Notes under the pieces: model-generated
Database searches by the model: none
Told to the model about the DNA's origin: nothing
What the model saw: only the letters and a program-made list of their open reading frames with translations
Part shown: positions 27,932 through 36,078 of the stretch, piece after piece
Layout: each line of letters opens with the position of its first letter
Numbering within the stretch: position 1 is the first letter of the stretch
Source: Octadecabacter ascidiaceicola
Lineage (GTDB): Bacteria; Pseudomonadota; Alphaproteobacteria; Rhodobacterales; Rhodobacteraceae
NCBI RefSeq assembly: GCF_900185015.1
Contig: NZ_FXYD01000004.1
Location: forward strand, 246,001 to 310,000
DNA: 64,000 bases
Reading direction: 5' to 3'
Translations under genes and position numbers: made by a program

Positions 27932-28304
27932 ACAAACGGCGCTAGTGGCGTTGATGGGAACGGTGTTGTCTGGCTGTCTGGCTGAATTGCCGGGTGGTGA
28001 AACGGGGCCGTTTGCACCCGGAAACACCCTGACGTTTTACTATCAATCGGTTCTAACCGACCCACCGGAGCAAGCGGTCATCGTGTCATGTGGCAATGAT
28101 CTGTTTCCGAAATCCTGCGTTCGTCTTTCCAATGGTGCGACGTTTGAATTGCAGTCGACGGAAACCGGCGTTTCGTATGGAAACGAAGAATTACAGATGG
28201 TTTTGCAGCTGGACCCGGGAAATGTTCCGTCGGGCCTCGGCCAGGTGAACAACCTGACATCGGGTGACGTAACCGGTATGCGCTGGATTTCCTTGCCGTC
28301 CTAA
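27912..28304 (+). CDS. Small putative lipoprotein, overlapping the preceding one
   Basis: The 130-aa protein begins with GTG behind AGGAG (27901-27905) and has a signal ending LSGC. The mature part is unrecognised and contains two further cysteines. Overlap with the preceding lipoprotein implies translational coupling, so the two may act together in the envelope. A strong terminator follows. Confidence 0.65.
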   Translation: MILRGIKQTALVALMGTVLSGCLAELPGGETGPFAPGNTLTFYYQSVLTDPPEQAVIVSCGNDLFPKSCVRLSNGATFELQSTETGVSYGNEELQMVLQLDPGNVPSGLGQVNNLTSGDVTGMRWISLPS

Positions 28305-28323
28305 GCACCGTCTACTGACAGTT

Positions 28324-28361
28324 AAAAAAGGCGCTTTCAGGTCTTCTGGGGCGCCTTTTTT
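28324..28361 (+). terminator. Terminator after the lipoprotein pair
   Basis: Stem AAAAAAGGCGC/GCGCCTTTTTT (28324-28334 with 28351-28361) with the T-run as part of the stem. Confidence 0.85.
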
Positions 28362-28486
28362 GTATTTGCTTGGGCAGCAAGGATTGGCCTGTTCGTGCGT
28401 GTTTCGGTTAGGGGCGCTTTGTCCTAGATCAACGTCGGCGTAACATGAACCTGCCAATGTCTATCCGGTAACAAGGAGGACCAAAG

Positions 28487-28801
28487 ATGAAAATCAATGC
28501 TGATAAGGTCGCCGAGGTTATTATCCTTGCACGCGACATGGCTCGAAATCGTGGTCAGTTTGATAGCTTTATCTCAGGCTTAAGAGATGAGGAGAAAGCG
28601 AGCCTCGTGGCGATTATGTGGATCGGGCGGGATAGTTTTGATGCCGCTGAATGGGACGAGGCGTTTGAAACCGCGTTAGGTGAGGCGACAACGCCAACGC
28701 AAGACTACTTGCGCGGGTCGCCGCATTTAGCTGACCACCTTGAGAACGGGCTTGATGCGCTCGGGATATCTGCATCGTCCGAAGAAGACGAACTTTACTG
28801 A
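28487..28801 (+). CDS. DUF3775 protein
   Basis: The 104-aa acidic, soluble protein matches the DUF3775 pattern: an N-terminal helix with VIILARDM, then SGLRDEEKASLVAIMWIGR, and HLADHLENGLDALG near the end. No function is known. Start follows a strong AAGGAGGA site. It is convergent with the saccharopine dehydrogenase gene. Confidence 0.75.
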   Translation: MKINADKVAEVIILARDMARNRGQFDSFISGLRDEEKASLVAIMWIGRDSFDAAEWDEAFETALGEATTPTQDYLRGSPHLADHLENGLDALGISASSEEDELY

Positions 28802-28808
28802 TGCTAAT

Positions 28809-29840
28809 CTATAGATGAGTGCGGAAGGTTTCTTGCGCTCGTCCCCAAACACCTTTGTCGAGCTCATCTAACTGCATCAGGTGCGGCAACAATTGGCGTG
28901 CAAAATCGTCGGTGCTTTCGGCTGGTAATAAGGATGGCAAGTTATCAATCGCCATCACATCCAGCGGCGGCGCGTCATGTGCGCGTAGGGTTGGGACGTC
29001 CCACGTGGTTGTTTGCCCATAGACCTTAATCGGGGAGAACGCGCTTTCAGGATCACAGGCGATGTCGCCAATCACAGAAAGCTCGCGTTTTGCGTCGCCA
29101 GCATCTGCCTCCACAAACACCGGTGCGCCTTCGTGGGCTAGGATGCAGTTGAGCAGGATGTCGTTTCGTAAAACTTCAGGGAATGGCCCACCATGCGCTG
29201 TTTCAGCCATGTCCCAGCCTGTTTGTGTCATGCCAACGGCCTTACACAAATCGGTCGCCCCACTTCCGACACGGCCCAATGCGCCGATGATCAACGCGGA
29301 CGGTGCTTTGTCGATCGTCGCGCGCACTTGGCTTGCCATATCTTGGGCTGAGGCGAAGGCATCCACGGCTTGCAGCAGCTCACCACGTTGCTGATGGCCC
29401 CATGCCATAACGGAAAGCGCGGCACCTGCGTAGCCTGCCCAATACCCGAATGCGGCCACGCGGCGACCGGTGTCATCCACGAGGTATTCCAGATCTAGGA
29501 GGGTTCCGCCGCCTGTTTTGAAGCGGTCCAACAATACGCGACCTGATGCTTGGCCCTTATAGGCGTGGCCGAACATGATGTGTCGGTGGCGCAAAGGTGT
29601 TCCGTCTTCTGGGAGTTCTTTCAGCCCAAGAATGATCGCGCCATCGGGTGCATCTACCCAAGACCCAACAGGAACGATCTCGCATCCAACGGCGCGGTAT
29701 TCGTCCGTTGGGATGCAGCGTTCCGGAGCGTCTTCAACAACGACACGCCAGCCCTTTTCAACCATTTGCGCGGCACCCTTTGGCACCATCGGTGCACGGG
29801 CTTCGTTCTCGCGTGGTTCGCTTCGCATCCAGATCAGCAT
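28809..29840 (-). CDS. Saccharopine dehydrogenase (L-lysine-forming type)
   Basis: The 343-aa protein belongs to the alanine dehydrogenase/PNT fold family and matches the fungal Lys1 type: MRSEPRENEARAPMVP at the N-terminus and FGHAYKGQ around residue 91. It would interconvert saccharopine with lysine and 2-oxoglutarate using NAD(H). Since dapB in this window indicates lysine synthesis by the diaminopimelate route, a role in lysine breakdown or another opine-type amino acid is more likely. Direction is inferred. Confidence 0.8.
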   Translation of the reverse strand: MLIWMRSEPRENEARAPMVPKGAAQMVEKGWRVVVEDAPERCIPTDEYRAVGCEIVPVGSWVDAPDGAIILGLKELPEDGTPLRHRHIMFGHAYKGQASGRVLLDRFKTGGGTLLDLEYLVDDTGRRVAAFGYWAGYAGAALSVMAWGHQQRGELLQAVDAFASAQDMASQVRATIDKAPSALIIGALGRVGSGATDLCKAVGMTQTGWDMAETAHGGPFPEVLRNDILLNCILAHEGAPVFVEADAGDAKRELSVIGDIACDPESAFSPIKVYGQTTTWDVPTLRAHDAPPLDVMAIDNLPSLLPAESTDDFARQLLPHLMQLDELDKGVWGRAQETFRTHL

Positions 29841-29856
29841 GGCGTCGCTCCTTAGA

Positions 29857-30699
29857 TTAATGTGTCGCTCGGTAGTCTGCCTGAAGTTCTCTCAAACGTT
29901 CAATGGCTTCGGCGCGGGTGTTGCGAATGTTGGGGCGTGCTGCTTTCGCCTCATATCGCATTCGTTTGTCGGCTTCGGTCTCCGAACCTAGAGCGTAACG
30001 AACGGACCCCATCGAATAGGTGTCGTTGAAACTTTCCGATCGCATAGAAAACTGAACCCAAGCAGGGGATTGAATGCGCGTGCCTTCATAGTTGAAGACA
30101 ATCCACCATTTCAGGCGTGTGGCGCGGATAGCTTCTTCGGTCCAGTTGTGGACATCGTTGACGTCGCGCGAGTGTTCAAAACTCATCCCGCTGAGGTCGA
30201 TTTCTAGGATGTTTGCATCGTGATCAAAGTGCAGCCTGCGCAGGAATTCAGCCTTGTGGAAATTCGGGTGATGCGCGGTATGGGTGCGGCGCTTGGAGGG
30301 TAAGGACTTTAGATACTCCATCGCCTTTTCGCGAGACCCGAACAGAGACGGGTTTTCGCGATCCGTCCCTTTGTCGCGGGCGATTTGTTTTAGTGTTGCT
30401 TCGTCCGCGTCATAGCGCACGGTTTTCATGGAATGCGCTTCGTTCAAATCCTGCCCGCGGCGGGTGAAGGCGAACCAAGCGTCCCCATCAATGCGGTAGC
30501 CTTCGGTGTTCACCATCAAGAACCACAGTGCTTCGCCGGTTTCATTGATATGGGTTTCGATGCAGTCGTAAAATGCGTTCACGTCGGCGGTCGTGTGAAA
30601 ATACAGACCTGTAAAAATGATCTCAATAACCTGCGGGCCTTCATGGGTGATGAAGCGGGATGAAAGCGCGTCTGCGGAAAAGTCGGCGGAAAAACTCAT
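29857..30699 (-). CDS. Unrecognised protein with two tandem copies of one domain
   Basis: The 279-aa protein has two similar segments (about 24-98 and 162-238). Each reads: hydrophobic beta strand, a helix with conserved DVN, an LWFLMVN or WWIVFNY strand, EGxRI, AWxxFxxR, a short acidic turn, then SMxxVRY. A charged linker with FGSREKAMEYLKSL joins them, and a similar RAEAIERLREL helix ends the protein. The pattern resembles a STAS/SpoIIAA-like alpha/beta fold, which is only a guess. The start at 30699 avoids a hydrophobic upstream extension and has a weak ribosome site. Confidence 0.65.
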   Translation of the reverse strand: MSFSADFSADALSSRFITHEGPQVIEIIFTGLYFHTTADVNAFYDCIETHINETGEALWFLMVNTEGYRIDGDAWFAFTRRGQDLNEAHSMKTVRYDADEATLKQIARDKGTDRENPSLFGSREKAMEYLKSLPSKRRTHTAHHPNFHKAEFLRRLHFDHDANILEIDLSGMSFEHSRDVNDVHNWTEEAIRATRLKWWIVFNYEGTRIQSPAWVQFSMRSESFNDTYSMGSVRYALGSETEADKRMRYEAKAARPNIRNTRAEAIERLRELQADYRATH

Positions 30700-30972
30700 G
30701 TTCGGAACCAATGGCTTGCGTGTTGGATCGGGATGATGAAACTGGGTGCAAATTATGCCAGTAATGAAGGCGTATAGGTATAATAGAGCAAAACAACGAG
30801 CCACTGTAATGTGGCAGATTGAACATTAACGACATTGCTTGGAAAACACCTTCAGGCGGCAATACTTGTGGCGATTCCGATCGCAAGTCATGGGCGTTCC
30901 TTAGGCGTCGATATTGAATAGCAGCACATAAAACCCTTCATATGTGTTAGCTTCTATTTGAAAGGACACTCG

Positions 30973-32667
30973 ATGTTCCAGACTTCTATACGCTGTCTTT
31001 TGATGACGACAGTTCTTGCGCTGCCAATGTCCGGTATGGCGCAGGATGCCGCGCTTATCCTTGGGAATGAACGCTACGAACAGCTGGACCGCGTGAACCG
31101 TGCAGATGACCTTTTGGGTGCGATTAGCCGCCTTGAGGCATTGGGTTTTGAAGTTGCCAGTCGTGCCAACGGGCGTGTTGATGCCGTCAAAGATCTTGCT
31201 TCGGCGTTTCAGGCGCAAGCAGATGGTGCGGATCGTCTGGTTGTCGCGTTGTCTGGGCACTTTGTGACCGATGGAACGCGCACGTGGTTGTTGACGGCCG
31301 AGGCGACTGAGCCGGATTTGTTTTCGGTGGATGATGCGGCTTTGTCCCTTGATAGCGTGCTGCGCATTCTTGGATCTCGTCCGGGTAAGGCCGTTTTGCT
31401 GATGGGCGCTGCTGATCCTGATGATCTTGATATGGACGGCAGCGGGATGCGTGCAGGTGTGGGGGACATGGATGTCCCGCAAGGTGTGACTGTTTTGCGA
31501 ACAACGCCGTCCATCGCGGCGTCCACTTTGTCGGGTCTTTTGACAGAACCTGAGGCGACGATAGGTCTGCAATTGGCAACTAACCCGTCAATATTTACTA
31601 GCGGCTACTTGCCTGCGGATTGGGTTTTGATGCCCAGCGAAGTCATCGTTGAAACCCCTGACCTGACAGTCAGCGGCCCAAGTGAGGCGGATTTGAACGC
31701 CGAAGCAGCACTGTGGGATCGCACGACGGCAGAGGACAGTGTTCAGGCGTACCGCAATTATGTGGCGCAGTATCCGACGGGTCGGTTTGTGAATGACGCT
31801 GAAACCCAGATCGAAGCGATCTTGGCGGAACCCAACCGTTCTGCACGGTTGAGCGAAGAGGCCTTAAACCTGAGCCGCGCAGCGCGTCGTGAAATACAGT
31901 CAAATCTTACGTTGTTGAACTATAACACGCGTGGCGTTGATGGTATTTTTGGGCCCGGATCACGCGGGGCTATTTTGAACTGGCAACAGTCCAACGGGTT
32001 CCCGCAGTCGTCCTATCTGACACGCGACCAGATCAACCTTTTGGACGCGCAGGCGTCACGTCGCCAAGCAGAAATTGAAGCTGAGGAAGCCCGCATACGT
32101 GCACAGGCAGAAGCGCGGGATCGCAGCTACTGGACTGAAACGGGTGGTGTTGGTGATGAGGCCGGTTATCGTGCGTATCTCGCGCGTTTCCCTGAAGGTT
32201 TGTTCGCCAATATTGCACAAGCGCGATTGGACGAAATCGAGAACCGTCGCCGTACTTCCGCCGAAGCGCAGGACCGTGCAGCGTGGTCCATTGCTGACAG
32301 CATCGACAGTGTCGCCGGGTATCAGGAATATCTTGCGGCGTATCCGAGGGGGGTGTTTGCAGGTCAAGCCAACGCACGCATCGCCGAAATGAATGCACCG
32401 CAAGTTTCGAACGCTGAGATCGCGCGCGCACGGGCGGAAGAAGGTAATCTGCGTTTGTCGGGTGTGCGGGCGCAATTGCTTGAGCTGCGGTTGCGGGATT
32501 TGGGTCTTAACCCTGGTCGTTTGGACGGGGTGATTGATGAAAATACACGCCGCGCTATCGCTGAATATCAAGAATCGCAAAGCCTAACACCGACTGGATA
32601 TGTGGATCAGGCAACGGCGGTTGGTTTGATGACAGGGTCCATCAGCATCACGGTTCCCGGCCGATAA
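30973..32667 (+). CDS. Secreted caspase-like protein lacking the catalytic Cys, with two peptidoglycan-binding domains
   Basis: The 564-aa protein has a signal peptide (ends near GMAQ). Residues about 25-225 look like a caspase/metacaspase p20 fold: ALILGNERYEQL at the start and VVALSGHFVTDG at 90-101 containing the His (96). The place of the usual DACR motif reads LLMGAADPDD (142-151), so the nucleophilic Cys is absent. Two PG_binding_1-type modules follow (about 300-357 and 493-553), separated by an acidic coiled linker with two repeated WxxxxxxxxxxxYxxYLAxFPxGxFA units. It probably sits on the cell wall as a non-proteolytic pseudo-enzyme. ATG follows AAAGGA. Confidence 0.75.
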   Translation: MFQTSIRCLLMTTVLALPMSGMAQDAALILGNERYEQLDRVNRADDLLGAISRLEALGFEVASRANGRVDAVKDLASAFQAQADGADRLVVALSGHFVTDGTRTWLLTAEATEPDLFSVDDAALSLDSVLRILGSRPGKAVLLMGAADPDDLDMDGSGMRAGVGDMDVPQGVTVLRTTPSIAASTLSGLLTEPEATIGLQLATNPSIFTSGYLPADWVLMPSEVIVETPDLTVSGPSEADLNAEAALWDRTTAEDSVQAYRNYVAQYPTGRFVNDAETQIEAILAEPNRSARLSEEALNLSRAARREIQSNLTLLNYNTRGVDGIFGPGSRGAILNWQQSNGFPQSSYLTRDQINLLDAQASRRQAEIEAEEARIRAQAEARDRSYWTETGGVGDEAGYRAYLARFPEGLFANIAQARLDEIENRRRTSAEAQDRAAWSIADSIDSVAGYQEYLAAYPRGVFAGQANARIAEMNAPQVSNAEIARARAEEGNLRLSGVRAQLLELRLRDLGLNPGRLDGVIDENTRRAIAEYQESQSLTPTGYVDQATAVGLMTGSISITVPGR

Positions 32668-32678
32668 GCCAAATAAAA

Positions 32679-32715
32679 ACCCGCCCCAACAAGTGTTGGA
32701 GCGGGTCAATTTTTT
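32679..32715. terminator. Bidirectional terminator between convergent genes
   Basis: Stem ACCCGC-x-CCAAC/GTTGG-x-GCGGGT (32679-32706) with one mismatch, flanked by T-rich and A-rich tails. Confidence 0.8.
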
Positions 32716-32729
32716 AGACGTAGTCTATT

Positions 32730-33938
32730 TTACGGACGCGCTGGAACGTAGCGTTCGAACACCATGCGGATGAAGCCCTGTGTTTGATCGTCCAGTTGGC
32801 GTACCGCGACAAGGTACGTTCCGGGCTGAACACGAACAGTAAGAAGCGAGTCCAATGAGCCGCCAGCGTCATCGTTGTATCCGACCTGACGGCCAAGATC
32901 ATCGTACATCGCGAGAACAGGATCACCGTTTCCTTGGGCAATGGCTTCAACCAAGACGAGGCCTCCCTCCGAGACATCGAACGAATACCATATGGCATCG
33001 CCGCTAACGTTTACGTCTTCGCGCAAACGTGTTTGTAATTCACCCAGCGCGTCAACCGGGTGACTTCCATCCAATGGTGGGCTTGCTTCGCCTCGGTCAT
33101 AGAGGTTCATCAAGACTTCTTGTGCGTCGTATTCTTTGGCGGTCACGGTGATTGGCACGTTCTCGTCGCCGTAAAGATTCACTGCGATGCAGTACTCACC
33201 AGCAGGCAGCGGTTCGGACATATCAATGCGGCTGTTCAAACCGTCAAAGTCGTCGTTCTCAGCAAGCCAATTTCCTGACGAATCAAACAGAGTCAGGATT
33301 GGGTCAGCATCTGGGTTTTCGGCCGTGACTGATACAGATGTCGGGCCATCCAACCGCAGCGAATAAATGTTTTGCACGGACCAGTTGTTCGCGACGGGTT
33401 CACCCAGCGTAATTGGCTGCGCCATGCTCAGGTTACATTCACCTGCAACGCTGTTGTCTTGCTGTTCAACGAAACCTTCTGTCAGCGCCTCTTGATCCAT
33501 ACGGGATGCACGAACGAAGCCAGTAATTGGTGATCCATCAAAACTGCGCATTGACACGCAGTAGGTTCCGGCAGCGAGGAAGGTTTCGGCGCGGCTGGCT
33601 GCGTTCCCTCCGCTATCGTCATCGGATGCGACGATCACGCCCTCGGCGTTGCGCACATCCAGAACAGTATCTCCACCGCCGCGTCCTTGGGCTTCGATAC
33701 GGTAGTCGCCGGGTTCCGACACGGTGAACAAGCCGACGTATTCGTTGCGCATAAGAACAAGGGCCATTTGTTCTATGTAGTTTGGGGCGGTCGAGATGTC
33801 AGAAGCGACTTCCTCTCCACCGAGCCACTGTGCGTTTTCACCGATGCCGCCACATAGGTTGGCGTCTTGCGCCAGGGCCGGCAAAGCGGCCAGCGCGAAG
33901 GCGCTCGTTGCAAGTGCGGTTGAAATTGGTCGGATCAT
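32730..33938 (-). CDS. Exported protein with three PPC-like (DVUA0089-type) repeats
   Basis: The 402-aa acidic protein has a signal peptide (ends ALPALAQD). Three beta-sandwich repeats of about 90 residues follow (about 55-150, 175-270, 300-395), each with a D/NDDxxGG-type loop and a closing G-x-Y-x-V/I-x-V strand. Pre-peptidase C-terminal domains of this kind bind calcium or assist secretion and adhesion. No catalytic domain is attached. Start at 33938 gives the signal peptide directly. Confidence 0.75.
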   Translation of the reverse strand: MIRPISTALATSAFALAALPALAQDANLCGGIGENAQWLGGEEVASDISTAPNYIEQMALVLMRNEYVGLFTVSEPGDYRIEAQGRGGGDTVLDVRNAEGVIVASDDDSGGNAASRAETFLAAGTYCVSMRSFDGSPITGFVRASRMDQEALTEGFVEQQDNSVAGECNLSMAQPITLGEPVANNWSVQNIYSLRLDGPTSVSVTAENPDADPILTLFDSSGNWLAENDDFDGLNSRIDMSEPLPAGEYCIAVNLYGDENVPITVTAKEYDAQEVLMNLYDRGEASPPLDGSHPVDALGELQTRLREDVNVSGDAIWYSFDVSEGGLVLVEAIAQGNGDPVLAMYDDLGRQVGYNDDAGGSLDSLLTVRVQPGTYLVAVRQLDDQTQGFIRMVFERYVPARP

Positions 33939-34048
33939 GTCGAATACCTCATTGCTGTTACTTTCCCGCAACGTAAGCGGCGAAATCGCAGGTGGCTAGG
34001 GGATAGATTGCCATAGGCGGGAAAGGTCAGGGAATCCTGACCAGCCAA

Positions 34049-34365
34049 CTACAATTTGGCCAATGCCAATTCTTCTGCTTCCAATGCACCTTCGATATAG
34101 CCCCCAAATTGAGGAGCGGCTTCGGTTCCTCCAAACAAAAGCGCGTTGTCCCAAAGGGCCGTCATCACCGATGGAAGCGCATAATGCAGATGGCTGGAAA
34201 CCGGTACCAAATCGGCGAGGGTAGAGGTGAAGGGGTCAAACGCCCAGTCCTTTACATGGATTGCCATCGGATTCGCTGCACGCAGTCCGAACAATCGGAC
34301 GAGTTGTGCAAGAAGGTGATGCGTAAAGCCTGCGTGTCCTGGCGGTGTTGGTGTGGGACCCCGCA
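34049..34365 (-). pseudogene. C-terminal fragment of a flavin amine oxidase, cut by the mobile segment
   Basis: The minus strand encodes HLLAQLVRLFG, then VKDWAFDPFTS and WDNALLFGGTE, ending with FGGYIEGALEAEELAL. This is the characteristic C-terminus of FAD-dependent monoamine oxidases, in which GGTE-x-GYxEGA contacts the flavin. No N-terminal part lies directly upstream; instead the mobile segment starts at 34366. The missing parts are at 49.08-49.83 kb on the same strand. Before HHLL another frame reads GVPHQHRQDTQALR, the expected preceding residues, so the fragment also has a frameshift. Confidence 0.88.
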
Positions 34366-34376
34366 TAACTTGGCCA
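34366..34376 (+). repeat. Left terminal inverted repeat
   Basis: TAACTTGGCCA, exact reverse complement of 49065-49075. Confidence 0.75.
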
Positions 34377-34404
34377 TTATGGGGTGTTTTTTGACCACTC
34401 CGCA

Positions 34405-34422
34405 CAGATCAAATGACCACCG
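34405..34422 (+). repeat. Left subterminal repeat
   Basis: CAGATCAAATGACCACCG matches the complement of 48977-48994 at 16 of 18 positions. A related TTTTTGACCACTC lies at 34389-34400. Confidence 0.7.
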
Positions 34423-34657
34423 GCCTTTTTGAGGTTGGTCGTTTTTTATTGTTTTCAGCGGGTTACTGGATTCGCGACTTTCTTCAGTTCATCATGTAAG
34501 TGCCATAGGCGCCTCGCTGTCGCGGGCTTGCTTTGCTCGCTTGTTTGTTCCCTAAGTGTTCCACAGGTTCCGGAACCTTTCATATCTATCAGCCCGACAT
34601 CCATTGATCGTCGGACGGCCGCGCTGGGTTATCCCCGCGCTATGAAAGGACGCCGAC

Positions 34658-34996
34658 TTGACCCAATCTCAATCCAAGATCCCGTTTCACGATCTAACCT
34701 TCTACGATGACCTGCCCAAGCTGCGGGATGTGGAAGCGCGGTTGAAGGCCTTTTTGAAGACTACCCGCGAGCGGGTTCAGCCTATTGAGATAGAAGCAGG
34801 TCGCATGGCGGATGAAGACAGGTTGTATTCGTATGACATGCGTCGAATCAAAATCCGTTCGGTGCGATATCTTGAGCGACTGCATTCCTCCACAGGCATG
34901 TATGATTTGGCCGAAGAAAACCGTGTCTGCCTCACACCCCTGAAAGGCGGGTTGGGTCTCTTAGCGCTTGGTGTCTGCGTTCACTTCGGCGGTTAG
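34658..34996 (+). CDS. Unrecognised ORF at the left edge of the mobile segment
   Basis: The 112-codon frame starts with TTG behind AAAGGA and reads like a real, basic, helical protein for about 90 residues (KLRDVEARLKAFLKTTRERV, YSYDMRRIKIRSVRYLERL). It then runs into a glycine/leucine-rich tail that looks out of place, suggesting truncation or a frameshift. I do not recognise the family. Its place just inside the element end suggests a transposition-related or passenger gene remnant. Confidence 0.4.
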   Translation: MTQSQSKIPFHDLTFYDDLPKLRDVEARLKAFLKTTRERVQPIEIEAGRMADEDRLYSYDMRRIKIRSVRYLERLHSSTGMYDLAEENRVCLTPLKGGLGLLALGVCVHFGG

Positions 34997-35301
34997 CGAA
35001 ACCAACTGCTCGTCAAATCTTGAAGAACTCCAAGACTACGAAGGATTTATGCGTCGAAACCTAAGACTCCTGTTCGCCACGCTCTCCACACGAAATCCGA
35101 GGTTAAACACCCCCATGATACCTCAGTCGGCAGCACTTTTGTCTCGTCACAAACGGCCGAAATAGAGAAATCCCAAATCGTCGCAGCTTGGGTTCTAGGG
35201 CAAGTGTAATTCTAAGCGCCGCACAACAGATTCTACTCCCAGATAAATGGAGGAAGTTCATCTCTAACGATCGCACTTCTCAGCCAATTGGACTGCTGGC
35301 C
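34997..35301. other. Intergenic stretch inside the mobile segment
   Basis: About 305 bases without a convincing gene, terminator or repeat. It lies downstream of the aldolase gene and probably holds decayed element sequence. Confidence 0.5.
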
Positions 35302-36066
35302 TTAATTGAAACGCTTGTGGATCACGGCGACTGCGTCCGCCAGCAGCACTAAATCCACGGCTACCGCCACAAACGTGGCACCAAGAGCCAGATAGCGGTC
35401 GGCGACATCGGGATCTAGGGCCATAACGCCGGCGGGCACGCCCATGTCCACTAGATCGGTTATCGCTTTGCTGACAGCCTTGTCCACGTCCGGATGGGCC
35501 ATCTGTCCCGTCAGCCCCATACTGGCACTTAGATCGGCAGGACCGATGAAAACGGCGTCTACGCCGTCGGTGCGCGCTATGGACCTGAGGTTCGCCAGCC
35601 CTTGGATAGTTTCGACCTGCACAATCAAATAAAGCTGCTCTTCTGCGGATGTGAAGTAATCATCGACCTTGCCGTAGCGTGTGGCACGGGTCATGCCAGC
35701 CATGCCGCGCATACCTTTGGGGCCGTAGTGCATCGCGTCAACAGCGGCTTCGGCCTCTTCTGCAGTCTGCACGTAGGGCACCATCACGCTTTGTGCGCCC
35801 ATGTCCAAAACCCGTTTGAACAGCGTCGGGTCATTGGCCGCGACACGGACAACGGCAGACGTATCAGGGTTTTGACCGATGGCCTGAAGCGCGGGCAAGA
35901 CTTCGACCGTTTCGATTGCGGCATGCTCGCAATCCACCAGAACCCAATTGAAACCGGAACCGCCGAGCAGCTCCGGCACCGTGTTGCCGCCGACGGTGTT
36001 CCAGATCCCCAATTGCCGTTCCCCATCTGCAAGGGCGGATTTGAAACGGTTCACGGGGTTTCGCAT
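35302..36066 (-). CDS. HpcH/HpaI-type aldolase
   Basis: The 254-aa protein is a class II, divalent-metal pyruvate/oxaloacetate aldolase of the 4-hydroxy-2-oxo-heptanedioate aldolase family. Landmarks are LVDCEHAAIE (about 44-53), VQVETIQGLANL with the metal-binding Glu, and FIGPADLSASMG with the second metal ligand Asp. It cleaves 2-oxo-4-hydroxy acids to pyruvate plus an aldehyde. It is the last gene of the catabolic operon, 12 bases after the thiamine-diphosphate enzyme. Confidence 0.88.
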   Translation of the reverse strand: MRNPVNRFKSALADGERQLGIWNTVGGNTVPELLGGSGFNWVLVDCEHAAIETVEVLPALQAIGQNPDTSAVVRVAANDPTLFKRVLDMGAQSVMVPYVQTAEEAEAAVDAMHYGPKGMRGMAGMTRATRYGKVDDYFTSAEEQLYLIVQVETIQGLANLRSIARTDGVDAVFIGPADLSASMGLTGQMAHPDVDKAVSKAITDLVDMGVPAGVMALDPDVADRYLALGATFVAVAVDLVLLADAVAVIHKRFN

Positions 36067-36078
36067 TGGGTCGCCCTT

